Source: Nitrosospira briensis
Lineage (GTDB): Bacteria; Pseudomonadota; Gammaproteobacteria; Burkholderiales; Nitrosomonadaceae
Reading direction: 5' to 3'
NCBI RefSeq assembly: GCF_900115125.1
Contig: NZ_FOVJ01000002.1
Span: 496,001 to 560,000 of the forward strand
DNA length: 64,000 nucleotides
Position numbers and translations under genes: made by a program. Shown in pieces: positions 54,447 through 64,000 of the stretch. A model generated the notes under the pieces. That model saw only the letters and a list, made by a program, of their open reading frames with translations, had not been told where the DNA came from and made no database searches. Position 1 is the first letter of the stretch. The number at the start of each line of letters is the position of its first letter.

Positions 54447-55286
54447 ATGTCTCAGCCACCCCCCGCAGTACTTTCTTTCGCGGCCAGCGACTCTACCGGG
54501 GGCGCTGGCATTCAAGCCGATATCCTTACGCTTGCCAGCATGGGATGCCATCCTCTCACCGTAATTACCGCCATTACGGTGCAGGATACTGCGGGCGTGG
54601 AAGACGTAATGGCGCTGGACCCGGAATGGGTTGCGGACCAGGCGCGCGCCGTGCTCGAAGACATGCCGGTGCACGTATTCAAGATCGGGCTATTGGGCAG
54701 CGTCGAAATCATCACGGCCATTGCCGAAGTGGTTTCGGATTACCCCGATATCCCGCTGGTACTGGACCCGGTACTCGCCTCGGGTCGGGGCGACGAACTA
54801 GCCAGTGAAGAAATGGTGGCGGCGATGCGCGAATTGCTGCTTCCCCAGGCGACCATCATTACCCCCAACAGCATCGAAGCAAGGCGGCTCGCGCAGGATG
54901 ATGAGGACGACGATGACACCCCCGGCCTGAGCCAGTGCGCTAGCCGGCTTCTGCATATGGGGTGCGAGTACGTGTTGATCACTGGAACCCATGAAAATAC
55001 ATCGCAGGTGGTTAACCATCTGTATAGCGCCGGCGGTGTTGTCCGTGCCGATACCTGGGACCGGCTGGCAGGCTCCTACCACGGTTCCGGCTGCACCCTT
55101 GCTTCGGCGATCGCCGCCGCGCTTGCCAATGGGCTGCCGATTGCGGACGGAGTATATGAAGCGCAGGAGTATACCTGGCAGTCGCTAAAAGCGGGATTTC
55201 GCCCGGGGATGGGGCAGCATCTGCCAGACAGGTTATTCTGGGCCCGTGATGATAACGATGCCGCAAATGGAAACAAAACAGAATAA
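54447..55286 (+). CDS. thiD: ThiD, hydroxymethylpyrimidine (phosphate) kinase
   Basis: A 279-residue ribokinase-fold enzyme making HMP pyrophosphate for thiamine. Family text: GGAGIQADILTLASMGCHP, VLDPVLASGRGDELASEE, ITPNSIEARRL and the anion hole GSYHGSGCTLASAIAAALA. A run of acidic residues (DDEDDDD) near residue 150 is unusual but within a loop. No TPP riboswitch was seen upstream. The end overlaps the longest thiE frame. Confidence 0.94.
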   Translation: MSQPPPAVLSFAASDSTGGAGIQADILTLASMGCHPLTVITAITVQDTAGVEDVMALDPEWVADQARAVLEDMPVHVFKIGLLGSVEIITAIAEVVSDYPDIPLVLDPVLASGRGDELASEEMVAAMRELLLPQATIITPNSIEARRLAQDDEDDDDTPGLSQCASRLLHMGCEYVLITGTHENTSQVVNHLYSAGGVVRADTWDRLAGSYHGSGCTLASAIAAALANGLPIADGVYEAQEYTWQSLKAGFRPGMGQHLPDRLFWARDDNDAANGNKTE

Positions 55287-55299
55287 CGTGGCCCGTAAA

Positions 55300-55971
55300 A
55301 TGATGCGACGGCAGATTTCCGGCCTGTACGCGATCACTCCCGATATGGCGGATACCGCCAGCCTCGTTGAGATGGCGCGGCAGGTGCTGGCAGGAGGGGC
55401 ACGGCTGGTCCAGTATCGCAGCAAGATCAATGACGGCACGCTGCGCTTGGAACAGGCGCATGCACTCGCTCATCTTTGCAGGAGGTTTCGCGTGCCCTTC
55501 ATTGTTAACGATCATCCCGATCTTGCCGTGGAGGTCGACGCTGATGGCGTACATCTGGGCAGGGATGATGCGGGGATATCCGAAGCACGACGCGATTTGG
55601 GGCCCGAAAAAATTATCGGGGTCTCCTGCTATAACCGTCTGGAGCATGCCGTTGAAGCCGAGCGACAAGGAGCGGATTATGTCGCGTTCGGCGCTTTTTT
55701 TGCTTCCGTCACAAAACCTGGCGCGGTGTCCGCGCTCATTGGCCTATTATGTGACGCACAGCGTAAATTGCATATTCCCATCGTCGCCATCGGGGGTATT
55801 ACGCCGAAAAACGGCCTTGAATTGATTGGCCACGGCGCGGATGCAGTGGCCGTGAGCAACGCTTTGTTTTATGACGGCAACATTCAGTCTGCGGCGGAGA
55901 GTTTTTCCCGATTATTCAAGCCGGGTCAGTCTTCAATTTCTCATCATGGGTTAGTCAATAATGTCACGTAA
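55300..55971 (+). CDS. thiE: ThiE, thiamine-phosphate synthase
   Basis: A 223-residue TIM-barrel enzyme joining HMP-PP and thiazole phosphate. Family text: [55 protein letters not shown] and [15 protein letters not shown]. The start is uncertain: ATG at 55300/55303, GTG at 55288, or ATG at 55246 inside thiD all fit the frame, and none has a good Shine-Dalgarno. The 3' end overlaps hemL by 11 bases. Confidence 0.93.
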   Translation: MMRRQISGLYAITPDMADTASLVEMARQVLAGGARLVQYRSKINDGTLRLEQAHALAHLCRRFRVPFIVNDHPDLAVEVDADGVHLGRDDAGISEARRDLGPEKIIGVSCYNRLEHAVEAERQGADYVAFGAFFASVTKPGAVSALIGLLCDAQRKLHIPIVAIGGITPKNGLELIGHGADAVAVSNALFYDGNIQSAAESFSRLFKPGQSSISHHGLVNNVT

Positions 55972-57241
55972 CCAGCAATTATTCGAACGATCTCAGGAAT
56001 ATATTCCGGGCGGCGTCAACTCGCCGGTTCGCGCCTTTAAATCAGTGGGCGGCACCCCGGTATTTTTACAGCGCGGGCAAGGGGCCTATGTGCTGGATGC
56101 AGACGATAAAACCTATATCGATTACGTCGGCTCCTGGGGTCCATTAATTCTTGGCCATGCTCATCCGGAAGTGATTGAAGCGGTACAGGCGGCAGCCCGA
56201 AAAGGTTTGACGTTTGGCGCACCCACCGAGGCGGAACTGGAAATAGCGGAACTGCTGTGCAAACTTGTTCCTTCAATCGAGCAAGTGAGAGTGGTGAGTT
56301 CCGGGACTGAAGCCACCATGAGCGCCATTCGCCTTGCACGAGGCTATACCGGCAGAAATCGAATAGTGAAGTTCGAGGGTTGCTACCATGGCCATGACGA
56401 TGCCTTACTGGTCAAGGCAGGTTCAGGAGCGCTGACTTTCGGCCACCCAAGCTCCGCCGGCGTTCCGGTGGAAACCGCTTCCAGCACCGTAGTGCTGGAT
56501 TACAATGATCTCGACGGCGTGGAACAGGCCTTCAGCCAATTTGGCGAAGAGATCGCCACGGTTATCGTCGAACCCGTCGCGGGAAATATGAATCTTATAG
56601 CACCGAAGCCTGGCTTCCTGCAGGGGCTGCGCGAGCTATGCACCAGGCACGGCAGCGTACTCATCTTTGACGAAGTCATGACCGGCTTTCGTGTCGGGCT
56701 GGAATGCGCCCAGGGCCTCTACGGCATAAAACCCGATCTTACCACCTTGGGCAAAGTGATCGGTGGCGGCATGCCGATGGCCGCCTTCGGCGGCAGACGA
56801 GACATCATGCAGTGCCTGGCGCCGGTTGGAGCGGTATATCAGGCAGGCACCCTTTCAGGTAACCCGGTGGCAGTAGCGGCCGGACTTGCCACGTTGAAGC
56901 TGGTACAAGCACCGAATTTTTATGAAGAACTCGCCTCCAGGACCCGGCAGCTTACTGAAGGCCTCGCCGCTGCCGCTGAAAAACATGATATTGCTTTTTC
57001 CGCGCAGTCGATAGGAGGCATGTTCGGCCTTTATTTCCGGAAAAATCTGCCGGAAAGCTATGTTGAGGTAATGAGCTGCGACAGGGATGCTTTCAACCGC
57101 TTTTTCCATTCGATGCTAAAGGAAGGCATTTATTTCGCCCCGTCAGCATTTGAAGCGGGATTTGTTTCCGCGGCACATGGCGATGCCGAAATCAGCAAGA
57201 CACTGCTTACGGCTGAAAAAATTTTCAGTGCCGGAAACTAA
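55961..57241 (+). CDS. hemL: HemL, glutamate-1-semialdehyde 2,1-aminomutase
   Basis: A 426-residue PLP enzyme making 5-aminolevulinate in the C5 haem pathway. Family text: [48 protein letters not shown], and the PLP Lys in [18 protein letters not shown]. Length is normal. It is the third gene of thiD-thiE-hemL and is followed by a hairpin terminator. Confidence 0.97.
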   Translation: MSRNQQLFERSQEYIPGGVNSPVRAFKSVGGTPVFLQRGQGAYVLDADDKTYIDYVGSWGPLILGHAHPEVIEAVQAAARKGLTFGAPTEAELEIAELLCKLVPSIEQVRVVSSGTEATMSAIRLARGYTGRNRIVKFEGCYHGHDDALLVKAGSGALTFGHPSSAGVPVETASSTVVLDYNDLDGVEQAFSQFGEEIATVIVEPVAGNMNLIAPKPGFLQGLRELCTRHGSVLIFDEVMTGFRVGLECAQGLYGIKPDLTTLGKVIGGGMPMAAFGGRRDIMQCLAPVGAVYQAGTLSGNPVAVAAGLATLKLVQAPNFYEELASRTRQLTEGLAAAAEKHDIAFSAQSIGGMFGLYFRKNLPESYVEVMSCDRDAFNRFFHSMLKEGIYFAPSAFEAGFVSAAHGDAEISKTLLTAEKIFSAGN

Positions 57242-57244
57242 AAA

Positions 57245-57277
57245 GCGGCCCGAGCCGTTTTAATTGGCTCAGGCCGC
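57245..57277. terminator. Terminator between hemL and the convergent cytochrome gene
   Basis: GCGGCC-C-GAGCC pairs with GGCTC-A-GGCCGC (eleven pairs, one C/A mismatch) around GTTTTAATT. Read on the minus strand it is followed by TTTT, making it a proper terminator for the cytochrome gene, 40 bases after its stop. It lies 3 bases after hemL and may serve both. Confidence 0.85.
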
Positions 57278-57317
57278 CTCGATTGCCGCCATTCCCTAGA
57301 ATCAGTTCGTTCAGCGT

Positions 57318-57971
57318 TTATTGGCGCAGGCCCGAAATAAACTCGGACACAGCCCTCAGTTCCTTTTCTGTCATGCGCGAGGTGATCGTGTGCATCACAT
57401 CGTTTTCGTCGTTTGCACGCTGCTCTGTGCGGAATGCCCGGAGTTGCCCGAGAGTGTATTCCGAGTGTTGCCCGGCAAGCCGGGGATATTTAGGCGGAAG
57501 ACCAGTCCCGTTGGGTGAATGGCAACCGGTACAGGCGGGAACGCTGGTTTCGAGATTTCCGCCCCGGTATAATTGCTCGCCTTGCTCAGCCAGTGATTTA
57601 TCCTGAGCTACCCCAGGCTTGGGTGTCTGCTGGGCATAGTAAGCGCCAAGATTCCTGATGTCCTCCGCCGAGAGCGGCTCAACCATTGCGGTCATAATCG
57701 CACTTTCCCGTTCAGCAGGCTTGCCGTCCTTCGACTTGAAATTATTCAGTTGCTTGATGATATACTCGGCATGCTGACCGGCCAGGCTTGGATTTGCGGG
57801 AATAATACTGTTGCCGTCAGGATTGTGGCAAGCCGCGCAAACCTGAGTCGCAATTTGCTGGCCCTTGGCTGCATCTCCTTTGTCACTGCCGGGCTCGGGA
57901 GCGGTTTCGGCGAAAACCTGACTGGATAAGGCCAATGCCACCGAGACCGCAATGTTCGAAATTAGCTTCAT
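57318..57971 (-). CDS. Dihaem cytochrome c4-like protein
   Basis: A 217-residue periplasmic protein with a signal peptide (LISNIAVSVALALSSQVFA) and two CxxCH haem sites, VCAACHNPDG and ACTGCHSPNG, one in each homologous half. Distal Met ligands are probably in the second parts of each half (SAIMTAMVEPLS, DVMHTITSRM). This is the cytochrome c4 layout, an electron carrier to terminal oxidases. ATG at 57971 is chosen over a start three codons upstream because it begins MKLISNI as usual. Confidence 0.92.
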   Translation of the reverse strand: MKLISNIAVSVALALSSQVFAETAPEPGSDKGDAAKGQQIATQVCAACHNPDGNSIIPANPSLAGQHAEYIIKQLNNFKSKDGKPAERESAIMTAMVEPLSAEDIRNLGAYYAQQTPKPGVAQDKSLAEQGEQLYRGGNLETSVPACTGCHSPNGTGLPPKYPRLAGQHSEYTLGQLRAFRTEQRANDENDVMHTITSRMTEKELRAVSEFISGLRQ

Positions 57972-58066
57972 GCCTTGCATTCCTGGAACTCCGAAAAAAG
58001 GTTTTTGCGATTAACATGGCATTTTAACAAGGCAAAGGCTGAATAACAACAATAAGCTATCGGCAG

Positions 58067-58675
58067 ATGAGAACATTATTTTTTTTATTGCTGTTTATCA
58101 ACCTCGCCTTTGCGGTTTATATTCAACTGGAGCCGGTTGCAAGAAGCGGACCACAGCCCGCGCCCGAGTTCCGGCCGGAAAAAATCAAGCCTCTGCCCGC
58201 GATTGCCGCTCAGGCAACAACCACCTGCCTGGAATGGGGAAGGTTTGTTGAAGCGGATCTGGAGCGTGTGGAGGCCGCAATTGCAAAGCATGGGCTGAGC
58301 GAACAGGTGAGCCGGCAGGATATAGGTAAAGCGCCTGTTTACTGGATACACATTCCCCCTTTGAGAAGCAGGCAGCACGCCGAGCGGAAGATGGGAGAGC
58401 TCAAGAGGCTGGGGGTTACCACTTATACCCTCGTTCAGGACGACAGCAAATGGAATAACGCCATCTCCATGGGGTTTTTTGAAAACATAGAAGATGCGCA
58501 GGCTTTTATGGCGGCGCTGAGAAGTAAAGGCGTAAGATCAGCGATTATCGGCGCACGCAATCTGGAGCAGGTGAAGTTTGTGGCAAGAGAGCCATCGGAG
58601 AGCGTAACAGGTAAAATGACGGAGTTGAAACAGGAATTCCCCGGCAGCGAACTCAAGACAACCAAGTGTAATTAG
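58067..58675 (+). CDS. SPOR-domain protein
   Basis: A 202-residue protein with one N-terminal membrane helix (LFFLLLFINLAFAVYIQL), a Pro-rich linker and a SPOR-type fold at about residues 90-160: YWIHIPPLRSRQHAERKMGE, then GVTTYTLVQDDSKWNNAISM and GFFENIEDAQAFMAALRSKG. SPOR domains bind denuded peptidoglycan at the septum. A cell-envelope or division role is therefore inferred. Confidence 0.85.
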   Translation: MRTLFFLLLFINLAFAVYIQLEPVARSGPQPAPEFRPEKIKPLPAIAAQATTTCLEWGRFVEADLERVEAAIAKHGLSEQVSRQDIGKAPVYWIHIPPLRSRQHAERKMGELKRLGVTTYTLVQDDSKWNNAISMGFFENIEDAQAFMAALRSKGVRSAIIGARNLEQVKFVAREPSESVTGKMTELKQEFPGSELKTTKCN

Positions 58676-58941
58676 AAAAAAATTGGCCTGTTCAAGCGCT
58701 GCTCACGATAGCAACCAGGGGGCTGCCTTGATAGGGATAAACTCGGCTTTATCGCACTTGCCTGCGGAAGCGATGCTGCGCATCGCCGCCTCCTACTCGC
58801 CTTAAAAAGCATTTACCGAACGTCGAATCGCCTGTTCCTGATCCCAATACGGCTAGCTTGATACGGGACTTGCAATGCCATGTCCGCACCCCCATCATAC
58901 GTTTTTTCCACCGAAAGCGTTATCACCGATCCGGAATCATT

Positions 58942-59742
58942 ATGACAGTACCTCTCAAAACCCCTCAAGAGATAGAAAAAATGCGCGTGGCAGGTAAACT
59001 CGCATCAGAGGTGCTGGACTACATCGCACCCTTCGTCAAACCCGGCGTTACTACTGAGGAGCTTGATACACTGTGCCATGACTATATGGTCAATGTTCAG
59101 AATACAATTCCGGCGCCACTGAACTACGCCCCGCCCGGATATTCGCCGTATCCGAAATCCATCTGCACATCGGTCAATCACCAGGTTTGCCACGGGGTGC
59201 CGGGCCAGAAAACGCTGAAATCCGGCGATATCGTCAATATTGATGTGACCGTCATCAAGGATGCATACCACGGCGACACCAGCCGAATGTATTACGTCGG
59301 CGAACCAGGAATCCAGGCCCGGCGCTTGTGTGAAACTACCTACGAATCCATGTGGCGAGGTATCGAGGAGATCAAGCCGGGAAGGCACTTGGGAGATATC
59401 GGCCATGCCATCCAGCAATTCGCGGAAAGTCACGGATACAGCGTGGTGAAAGAATTCTGCGGCCACGGGATCGGCGTGAAATTCCATGAAGAACCGCAAG
59501 TGCTCCACTATGGCCGAGCCGGCACCGGGCTGGAGCTCAAGGCCGGCATGATTTTTACGGTGGAGCCGATGATCAATGCGGGAAAGGCTGCGATACGCCA
59601 GATGGCCGACGGCTGGACCATCGTAACCAAGGATCACAGCCTGTCTGCACAGTGGGAACATACCGTGCTGGTCACCGATAAGGGATATGAAGTCCTGACT
59701 CTCTCGTCCGGCTCGCCTGCAAAGCCGGTTTTTCGTTCGTGA
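58942..59742 (+). CDS. map: Methionine aminopeptidase, type I
   Basis: A 266-residue dinuclear-metal enzyme removing N-terminal Met. Metal ligands are Asp in VNIDVTVIKDAYHGDTSRMY (two Asp), His in EFCGHGIGVKFHEEP, and Glu in IFTVEPMINAG and WEHTVLVTD. ATG at 58942 gives the standard start (MTVPLKTPQEIEKMRVAGK); the frame is open upstream to 58858 without family similarity. It ends 3 bases before glnD, the usual map-glnD pair. Confidence 0.96.
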   Translation: MTVPLKTPQEIEKMRVAGKLASEVLDYIAPFVKPGVTTEELDTLCHDYMVNVQNTIPAPLNYAPPGYSPYPKSICTSVNHQVCHGVPGQKTLKSGDIVNIDVTVIKDAYHGDTSRMYYVGEPGIQARRLCETTYESMWRGIEEIKPGRHLGDIGHAIQQFAESHGYSVVKEFCGHGIGVKFHEEPQVLHYGRAGTGLELKAGMIFTVEPMINAGKAAIRQMADGWTIVTKDHSLSAQWEHTVLVTDKGYEVLTLSSGSPAKPVFRS

Positions 59743-59745
59743 TTA

Positions 59746-62427
59746 ATGGACCGGCTTGATGTAAGGCCATTGGAAAGTCCTTTTAACCCTGAAGCCGTCA
59801 AGGAAGCACTGCTTCAGGGCCGCGAGTTGCTACACCGACGTTACGGCAAGAACAGGAATGGCGCAGCCTCCTTGCTGCGCCGCCACAGTCGATTGGTGGA
59901 TGGCATCCTGCGACATGTCTGGCGAGAAACCGGAATGCCCGATTCCATTGCCCTGGTGGCAGTGGGAGGCTATGGCCGCGAGCAACTCTTTCCTCATTCC
60001 GACGTCGATCTGCTGGTATTGCTTTCAACTGAAGGAAGCGGTGCGAACACGGTGGCTGGCGGTAATGAGGCACGGCTGGAACAATGGGTGGGATTGTTGT
60101 GGGATATAGGGCTGGAGGTCGGCCACAGCGTTCGCACCATTCCGGAATGTGTTGAAGAAGCCGCCAAGGACATCACTGTTCAGACCAGCCTGCTGGAAGC
60201 CCGGCAGCTTGCGGGACGCCGGCAACTGTTCAAGGAACTTTCGCGCTCCATGCAGGCCTTGCTTGCGCCCCGCACATTTTTTACCGACAAGCAGCTTGAG
60301 CAACGGCAACGCCATAGGCGTTATCAGGACGCGACATACAAGCTTGAGCCTAATATAAAGGAAAGCCCCGGCGGCCTGCGGGATTTGCAAAACATTCTCT
60401 GGGTCAGCCGCGCGGCAAAATCGGGGAACTCCTGGAAAGACCTTGCCAAGGGAGGATTCATTACCCCTCGGGAAGCCCGTCTCGCTCAACGCAACGAAAG
60501 CATCCTGCAGGACCTTCGTATTCGGCTGCACTACCTCGCGGGCAGGCGTGAAGACAGGCTGCTATTCGATTACCAGACTCCCCTGGCAGATGAACTCGGT
60601 ATAACTGGAAAGCCGCCGCGCCGCGCCGGTGAAATGCTGATGCAGCGGTATTATCGTGCCGCGAAGTCGGTAACACAGATCAATACCATACTGCTGCTCA
60701 CCCTGCGCGCCGAGATTTTTCCCGATCAGGTTGCCGCTCCTGTCATTATCAATGAACGTTTTCAAAAGCGTGGGGAATGGCTGGAAGTACGCGATGAGAG
60801 CGTGTTCAGCCAATATCCAGGTGCCATTCTTGAAAGTGTTCTGCTGTTGCAGCAGCATCCCGACCTGATGGGCCGTAGCGCGGCAACGCTTAGAGCAATG
60901 TGGCGGGCAGCGCCACTCGTTAACGCAGCATTCCGGCGCGATCCTCGCCATTGTGCCCTGTTCATGGAAATCTTGCGCCAGCCCCGCAGATTGACGCGTG
61001 AACTGAGATTGATGAATCGCTTTGGCATTCTGGGACGCTACATTCCAGCGTTCGGCCGTATCGTCGGGCAGATGCAACACGATCTATTCCATGTCTATAC
61101 GGTGGATGAACATATCCTGATGGTAGTGAGAAACCTCCGGCAGTTCATGGCGCCCGAGTTCGCCCATGAAAATCCGCTGTGCAGCCGGCTCATCCGCGAT
61201 TTCGAACGGCCTGAAGTGCTGTATCTTGCCGGACTGTTCCACGACATCGCCAAAGGGCGCCAGGGAGATCATTCGAAGCTTGGCAAGGTGGATGCCGTGC
61301 GTTTCTGCAAGCGGCATGAAATGTCGCCCGAAGACACTGAACTGGTCGCGTGGCTGGTGGAAAACCATTTGCTCATGTCTGCCACAGCGCAAAAAAAAGA
61401 CATTTCCGATGTGAACGTGGTTGGGGATTTTGCCCGGCGGATGGAGAATGAGCGACGCCTCATCGCGCTTTACCTGCTTACCGTTGCGGATATTCGAGGC
61501 ACCAGCCCGAAGGTATGGAATGCGTGGAAAAGCAGACTGCTGGAAAATCTGTTCCGAAGGGCGCAGCGCCACCTGTGCGGCGAGATTACTGACGCCGGCG
61601 GGACGCTGGAAAGCCGCAAGCAACAGATTCGGGAATTACTTCAACTCGACGATATCGATAATACTTCCGCAGGGACGCATGAACGATTCTGGTCCGCGCT
61701 TGATCCTGCCTATCTGCTGGCGCATGATCCACAGGAAGTCGCCTGGCATACGCATCACTTGAGCGGGCAAATGAAAACAGCGATGCCCGTGGTGAAGGCG
61801 CGTACCGCACCATCCGGAACGGGCGTGGAGGTGCTGGTTTATACTGCCGATCAAAAGGATTTGTTTGCCCGAATCTGCGATTTTTTCGATCGCATCGATT
61901 ACAACATCGTTCAGGCTAAAATTCATACTACCCTTCATGGCTATGCGCTGGACAGCTTCCTGGTACTCGATCCCTTCGATGTTTCCCAGCCCCCCCGTGA
62001 TGAGTTCAACTTTTTAGAGCATGAGCTGTCGCGGCAGCTAGAACAGCAAGCGCCCCTGGAACCACCGTTGAGCGGACGCCTGAGCCGTCACCTCAAGCAT
62101 TTTCCAATAACACCGGAAGTCAATGTCCAACCGGACGAAAAAGGCATGTGCCATGTCCTGTCGATCGTTGCCGGCGACCAACCGGGGTTGCTCTCGCGTA
62201 TCGCACAGGTGCTGGTGCATTTCGAGGTAAATGTGCGAAGCGCGCGAATAAATACCCTGGGCGGACGCGTCGAGGACACATTTCTGGTTACGGGAAACGT
62301 ATTGAATGAATCAAGAACCGTGATCCGACTGGAAACAAAGCTGATAAAGGTACTAGAGACTTCATGCGAAACAGATATGGAATCTGCCGACAGCCTATCT
62401 TCAGGACGTGCTGTTGATGCGACTTGA
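59746..62427 (+). CDS. glnD: GlnD, bifunctional uridylyltransferase/uridylyl-removing enzyme
   Basis: An 893-residue nitrogen sensor that adds or removes UMP on PII. In order: nucleotidyltransferase (VGGYGREQLFPHSDVDLLVL, about residues 70-90), PII-UTase linker (YKLEPNIKESPGGLRDLQ), HD domain (FHDIAKGRQGDHSKLG, about 500), and two C-terminal ACT domains (VLVYTADQKDLFARICDFFD; SIVAGDQPGLLSRIAQVLVH) that bind glutamine. Length matches E. coli GlnD. Start ATG at 59746, 3 bases after map. Confidence 0.97.
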   Translation: MDRLDVRPLESPFNPEAVKEALLQGRELLHRRYGKNRNGAASLLRRHSRLVDGILRHVWRETGMPDSIALVAVGGYGREQLFPHSDVDLLVLLSTEGSGANTVAGGNEARLEQWVGLLWDIGLEVGHSVRTIPECVEEAAKDITVQTSLLEARQLAGRRQLFKELSRSMQALLAPRTFFTDKQLEQRQRHRRYQDATYKLEPNIKESPGGLRDLQNILWVSRAAKSGNSWKDLAKGGFITPREARLAQRNESILQDLRIRLHYLAGRREDRLLFDYQTPLADELGITGKPPRRAGEMLMQRYYRAAKSVTQINTILLLTLRAEIFPDQVAAPVIINERFQKRGEWLEVRDESVFSQYPGAILESVLLLQQHPDLMGRSAATLRAMWRAAPLVNAAFRRDPRHCALFMEILRQPRRLTRELRLMNRFGILGRYIPAFGRIVGQMQHDLFHVYTVDEHILMVVRNLRQFMAPEFAHENPLCSRLIRDFERPEVLYLAGLFHDIAKGRQGDHSKLGKVDAVRFCKRHEMSPEDTELVAWLVENHLLMSATAQKKDISDVNVVGDFARRMENERRLIALYLLTVADIRGTSPKVWNAWKSRLLENLFRRAQRHLCGEITDAGGTLESRKQQIRELLQLDDIDNTSAGTHERFWSALDPAYLLAHDPQEVAWHTHHLSGQMKTAMPVVKARTAPSGTGVEVLVYTADQKDLFARICDFFDRIDYNIVQAKIHTTLHGYALDSFLVLDPFDVSQPPRDEFNFLEHELSRQLEQQAPLEPPLSGRLSRHLKHFPITPEVNVQPDEKGMCHVLSIVAGDQPGLLSRIAQVLVHFEVNVRSARINTLGGRVEDTFLVTGNVLNESRTVIRLETKLIKVLETSCETDMESADSLSSGRAVDAT

Positions 62428-62478
62428 ATCCCTGCCGATGACTAGCTCAAGCTATTGAGCTGGTACCGGGCAGTACGG

Positions 62479-62508
62479 GTAGGTCGGGTTAGCGTAGCGT
62501 AACCCGAC
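62479..62508. repeat. REP-like inverted repeat, copy 1
   Basis: 30 bases downstream of glnD containing GTCGGGTTA and TAACCCGAC as a 9-bp perfect stem. It is matched in inverted orientation by copy 2 at 62608-62637 (27 of 30 bases identical). The core GGGTTAGC-GTAACCC resembles intergenic REP elements common in proteobacteria. Confidence 0.85.
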
Positions 62509-62607
62509 AAAAAACTGTTGCAGCAGCAGCGCGAGCCTGCGAGACAGGAAGGATGCATTTCCTTCCTTGAAATCGTGAATCATTTTTGCCGAGAAATAAA
62601 GAAAGCT

Positions 62608-62637
62608 GTCGGGTTACGCTGTGCTAACCCGATCTAC
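62608..62637. repeat. REP-like inverted repeat, copy 2
   Basis: Inverted partner of copy 1, 99 bases away, with 3 mismatches over 30. It overlaps the 3' end of metE: the last few MetE codons (VDRVSTA and stop) lie in it. The pair could fold into a long-range hairpin between convergent glnD and metE. Confidence 0.85.
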
Positions 62638-64000
62638 CTCTACCTCCCTGACAGATTCAAACTGCGAAGTTCCCAAACGGGCGCGTAACAAAACGGCGGC
62701 TTCAACCATTCGCTTCAGAGCTGTGACGACTTCCGGCCAGCCCCTTGTCTTTAAGCCGCAATCGGGATTCACCCATAGTTGCGCCGGGTTGATCACCAGG
62801 CAAGCTTTTTCCAGCAACTCCAGCATCTCCCTGGTTTGAGGAATCCGCGGCGAGTGAATGTCGTATACGCCGGGCCCTATCTCGTTGGGATACTTGAAAT
62901 GGCCGAATGCATCCAGTAACTCCATGCGCGAACGCGAGGTTTCGATGGTAATCACGTCCGCATCCATATCGGCAATGGCTGGCAGAATATCGTGGAATTC
63001 CGAGTAGCACATGTGGGTGTGTATCTGGGTCTCATCCCTCACACCAGAACTGGCTACGCGGAATGCTTCCACTGCCCACCTGAGATATTCGTTCCAATCA
63101 CGCTTCTTTAGTGGCAATCCTTCACGAAAGGCGGGTTCGTCGATCTGAATAACGCCTATTCCGGCCTGCTCCAGATCTGCGACTTCGTCACGAATGGCGA
63201 GCGCGAGCTGAAGAGCAGTGTGAGAACGTGGCTGATCGTCGCGCACAAATGACCACATCAGCATGGTGATAGGGCCGGTCAACATGCCTTTGACGGGCTT
63301 TTCGGTCAGGCTTTGCGCATATTGGATCCAATCCACGGTCATCGGCTCGGGCCGAAAGATGTCGCCATAGAGAATAGGCGGCTTTACGCAACGGGACCCA
63401 TAACTTTGCACCCATCCATTTTCGGTAAAGACGTAGCCCCACAGTTGTTCGCCAAAATACTCCACCATGTCATTACGCTCGGGTTCTCCATGTACGAGCA
63501 CATCCAGCCCGATTTCCTCCTGCTTTCTTATCGCCAACTGTATCTCATCTCGCATTGCTTCCAGATATTGCAAATTTCCGAGCTCGCCTTTTTTGAAAGC
63601 GGCGCGCGCCTGGCGAATTTCCGGCGTCTGGGGAAATGAACCTATGGTTGTCGTGGGCAAAAGGGGAAGTTGTAAACGCTCCCGCTGCCGCGCCTGCCGA
63701 ACGGAGAACGGATTTGTACGTCCTATATCATCCTGCGTCAGCCGCTTCAGGCGCTCCTGCATCACCGGCCTGTGTATTCGCGGCGATTCTGCGCGAGCTT
63801 GCCTGGCCTTGGCAGAGGCGATCAAGGTCTCACGTATCGCATTTTCTCCCTCGTTCAGACCTCGTCCGAGGATAGAAATTTCGTTCAATTTCTGCGCGGA
63901 AAACGCCAGCCAGCTCTTGATTTCCTCATCCAACCGGGGTTCCAGTTCAAGATCCACCGGGCAGTGCAGCAGGGAACAACTGGGCGCAACCCACAACCTT
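62614..64000 (-). CDS. metE: Cobalamin-independent methionine synthase, N-terminus cut by window edge
   Basis: The C-terminal 461 or so codons of MetE (family length about 760). The window starts within the first half ([17 protein letters not shown]), and the C-terminal catalytic barrel is complete: [63 protein letters not shown] and [12 protein letters not shown], which together supply the zinc ligands His, Cys, Glu and Cys. It transfers the methyl group from methyl-tetrahydrofolate to homocysteine. The first in-frame TTG at 63996 is internal, not a start. Its last residues come from a REP-like repeat. Confidence 0.96.
   Translation of the reverse strand, partial: RLWVAPSCSLLHCPVDLELEPRLDEEIKSWLAFSAQKLNEISILGRGLNEGENAIRETLIASAKARQARAESPRIHRPVMQERLKRLTQDDIGRTNPFSVRQARQRERLQLPLLPTTTIGSFPQTPEIRQARAAFKKGELGNLQYLEAMRDEIQLAIRKQEEIGLDVLVHGEPERNDMVEYFGEQLWGYVFTENGWVQSYGSRCVKPPILYGDIFRPEPMTVDWIQYAQSLTEKPVKGMLTGPITMLMWSFVRDDQPRSHTALQLALAIRDEVADLEQAGIGVIQIDEPAFREGLPLKKRDWNEYLRWAVEAFRVASSGVRDETQIHTHMCYSEFHDILPAIADMDADVITIETSRSRMELLDAFGHFKYPNEIGPGVYDIHSPRIPQTREMLELLEKACLVINPAQLWVNPDCGLKTRGWPEVVTALKRMVEAAVLLRARLGTSQFESVREVEVDRVSTA

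Noticed and set aside
1-64000. CRISPR arrays, tRNA or rRNA genes, complete insertion sequences
   Set aside because: No regularly spaced repeats, tRNA-like T-arm text, rRNA motifs or intact transposase were seen on either strand; a covariance-model search would be needed to exclude a missed tRNA.

Overview
The window reads as chromosomal DNA of a Gram-negative betaproteobacterium, most likely a Nitrosospira/Nitrosomonas-type member of Nitrosomonadales. This placement is inferred from the hopanoid genes, the betaproteobacterial porin, the ubiquinone genes, the map-glnD pair and general gene style; no rRNA was available to confirm it. Most of the window is ordinary, gene-dense, GC-rich chromosome. 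Two stretches look like accessory DNA: about 24.9-30 kb and about 38.2-41.9 kb.

Left part (1-24.9 kb). A hopanoid cluster (hpnH, hpnM and an edge-truncated hpnN) is followed by a porin with a good terminator and by trpG-trpD-trpC. Next comes a long minus-strand operon for a type II secretion/type IV pilus-like envelope machine: pseudopilins, ATPase, inner-membrane platform, PilM/N/O/P-like assembly proteins, and a lipoprotein secretin carrying TPR-like and cohesin-like extensions. At 18.9-24.9 kb lies an SOS mutasome cassette: a LexA-like repressor, imuA, imuB and dnaE2. Its promoter has two GAAC-N4-GTTC-type operators, and a decayed copy of the lexA coding region lies just upstream.

Middle (24.9-42 kb). 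A gene-poor stretch holds small unknown ORFs, a 2OG-Fe(II) oxygenase-like protein, a two-gene unknown operon and a secreted HExxH protein. It is followed by a VOC protein, an acetyltransferase, a YeiH-type exporter module, a second HpnN-like RND protein and a Tat-exported SDR. At 38.5-41.8 kb an AT-rich three-gene operon with 4-bp overlaps encodes a PP2C phosphatase, a Ser/Thr kinase and a second, atypical Ser/Thr kinase fused to a cold-shock-like domain. An IS3 transposase relic lies beside it. This operon is the best candidate in the window for an undescribed system, possibly signalling or phage defence.

Right part (42-64 kb). Housekeeping genes dominate: ubiC-ubiA-ubiD, a phosphopantetheinyl transferase, an orphan FecCD permease, a HAD phosphatase and hda. 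On the other strand are purM-purN-DUF3108, an RsmB-type methyltransferase with a PLD nuclease, and thiD-thiE-hemL. The rest are gloA/rubredoxin, cytochrome c4, a SPOR protein, map-glnD, and metE cut by the window edge. A pair of REP-like inverted repeats sits between glnD and metE, and one of them encodes the last residues of MetE. No tRNA, rRNA, CRISPR array or complete insertion sequence was seen.
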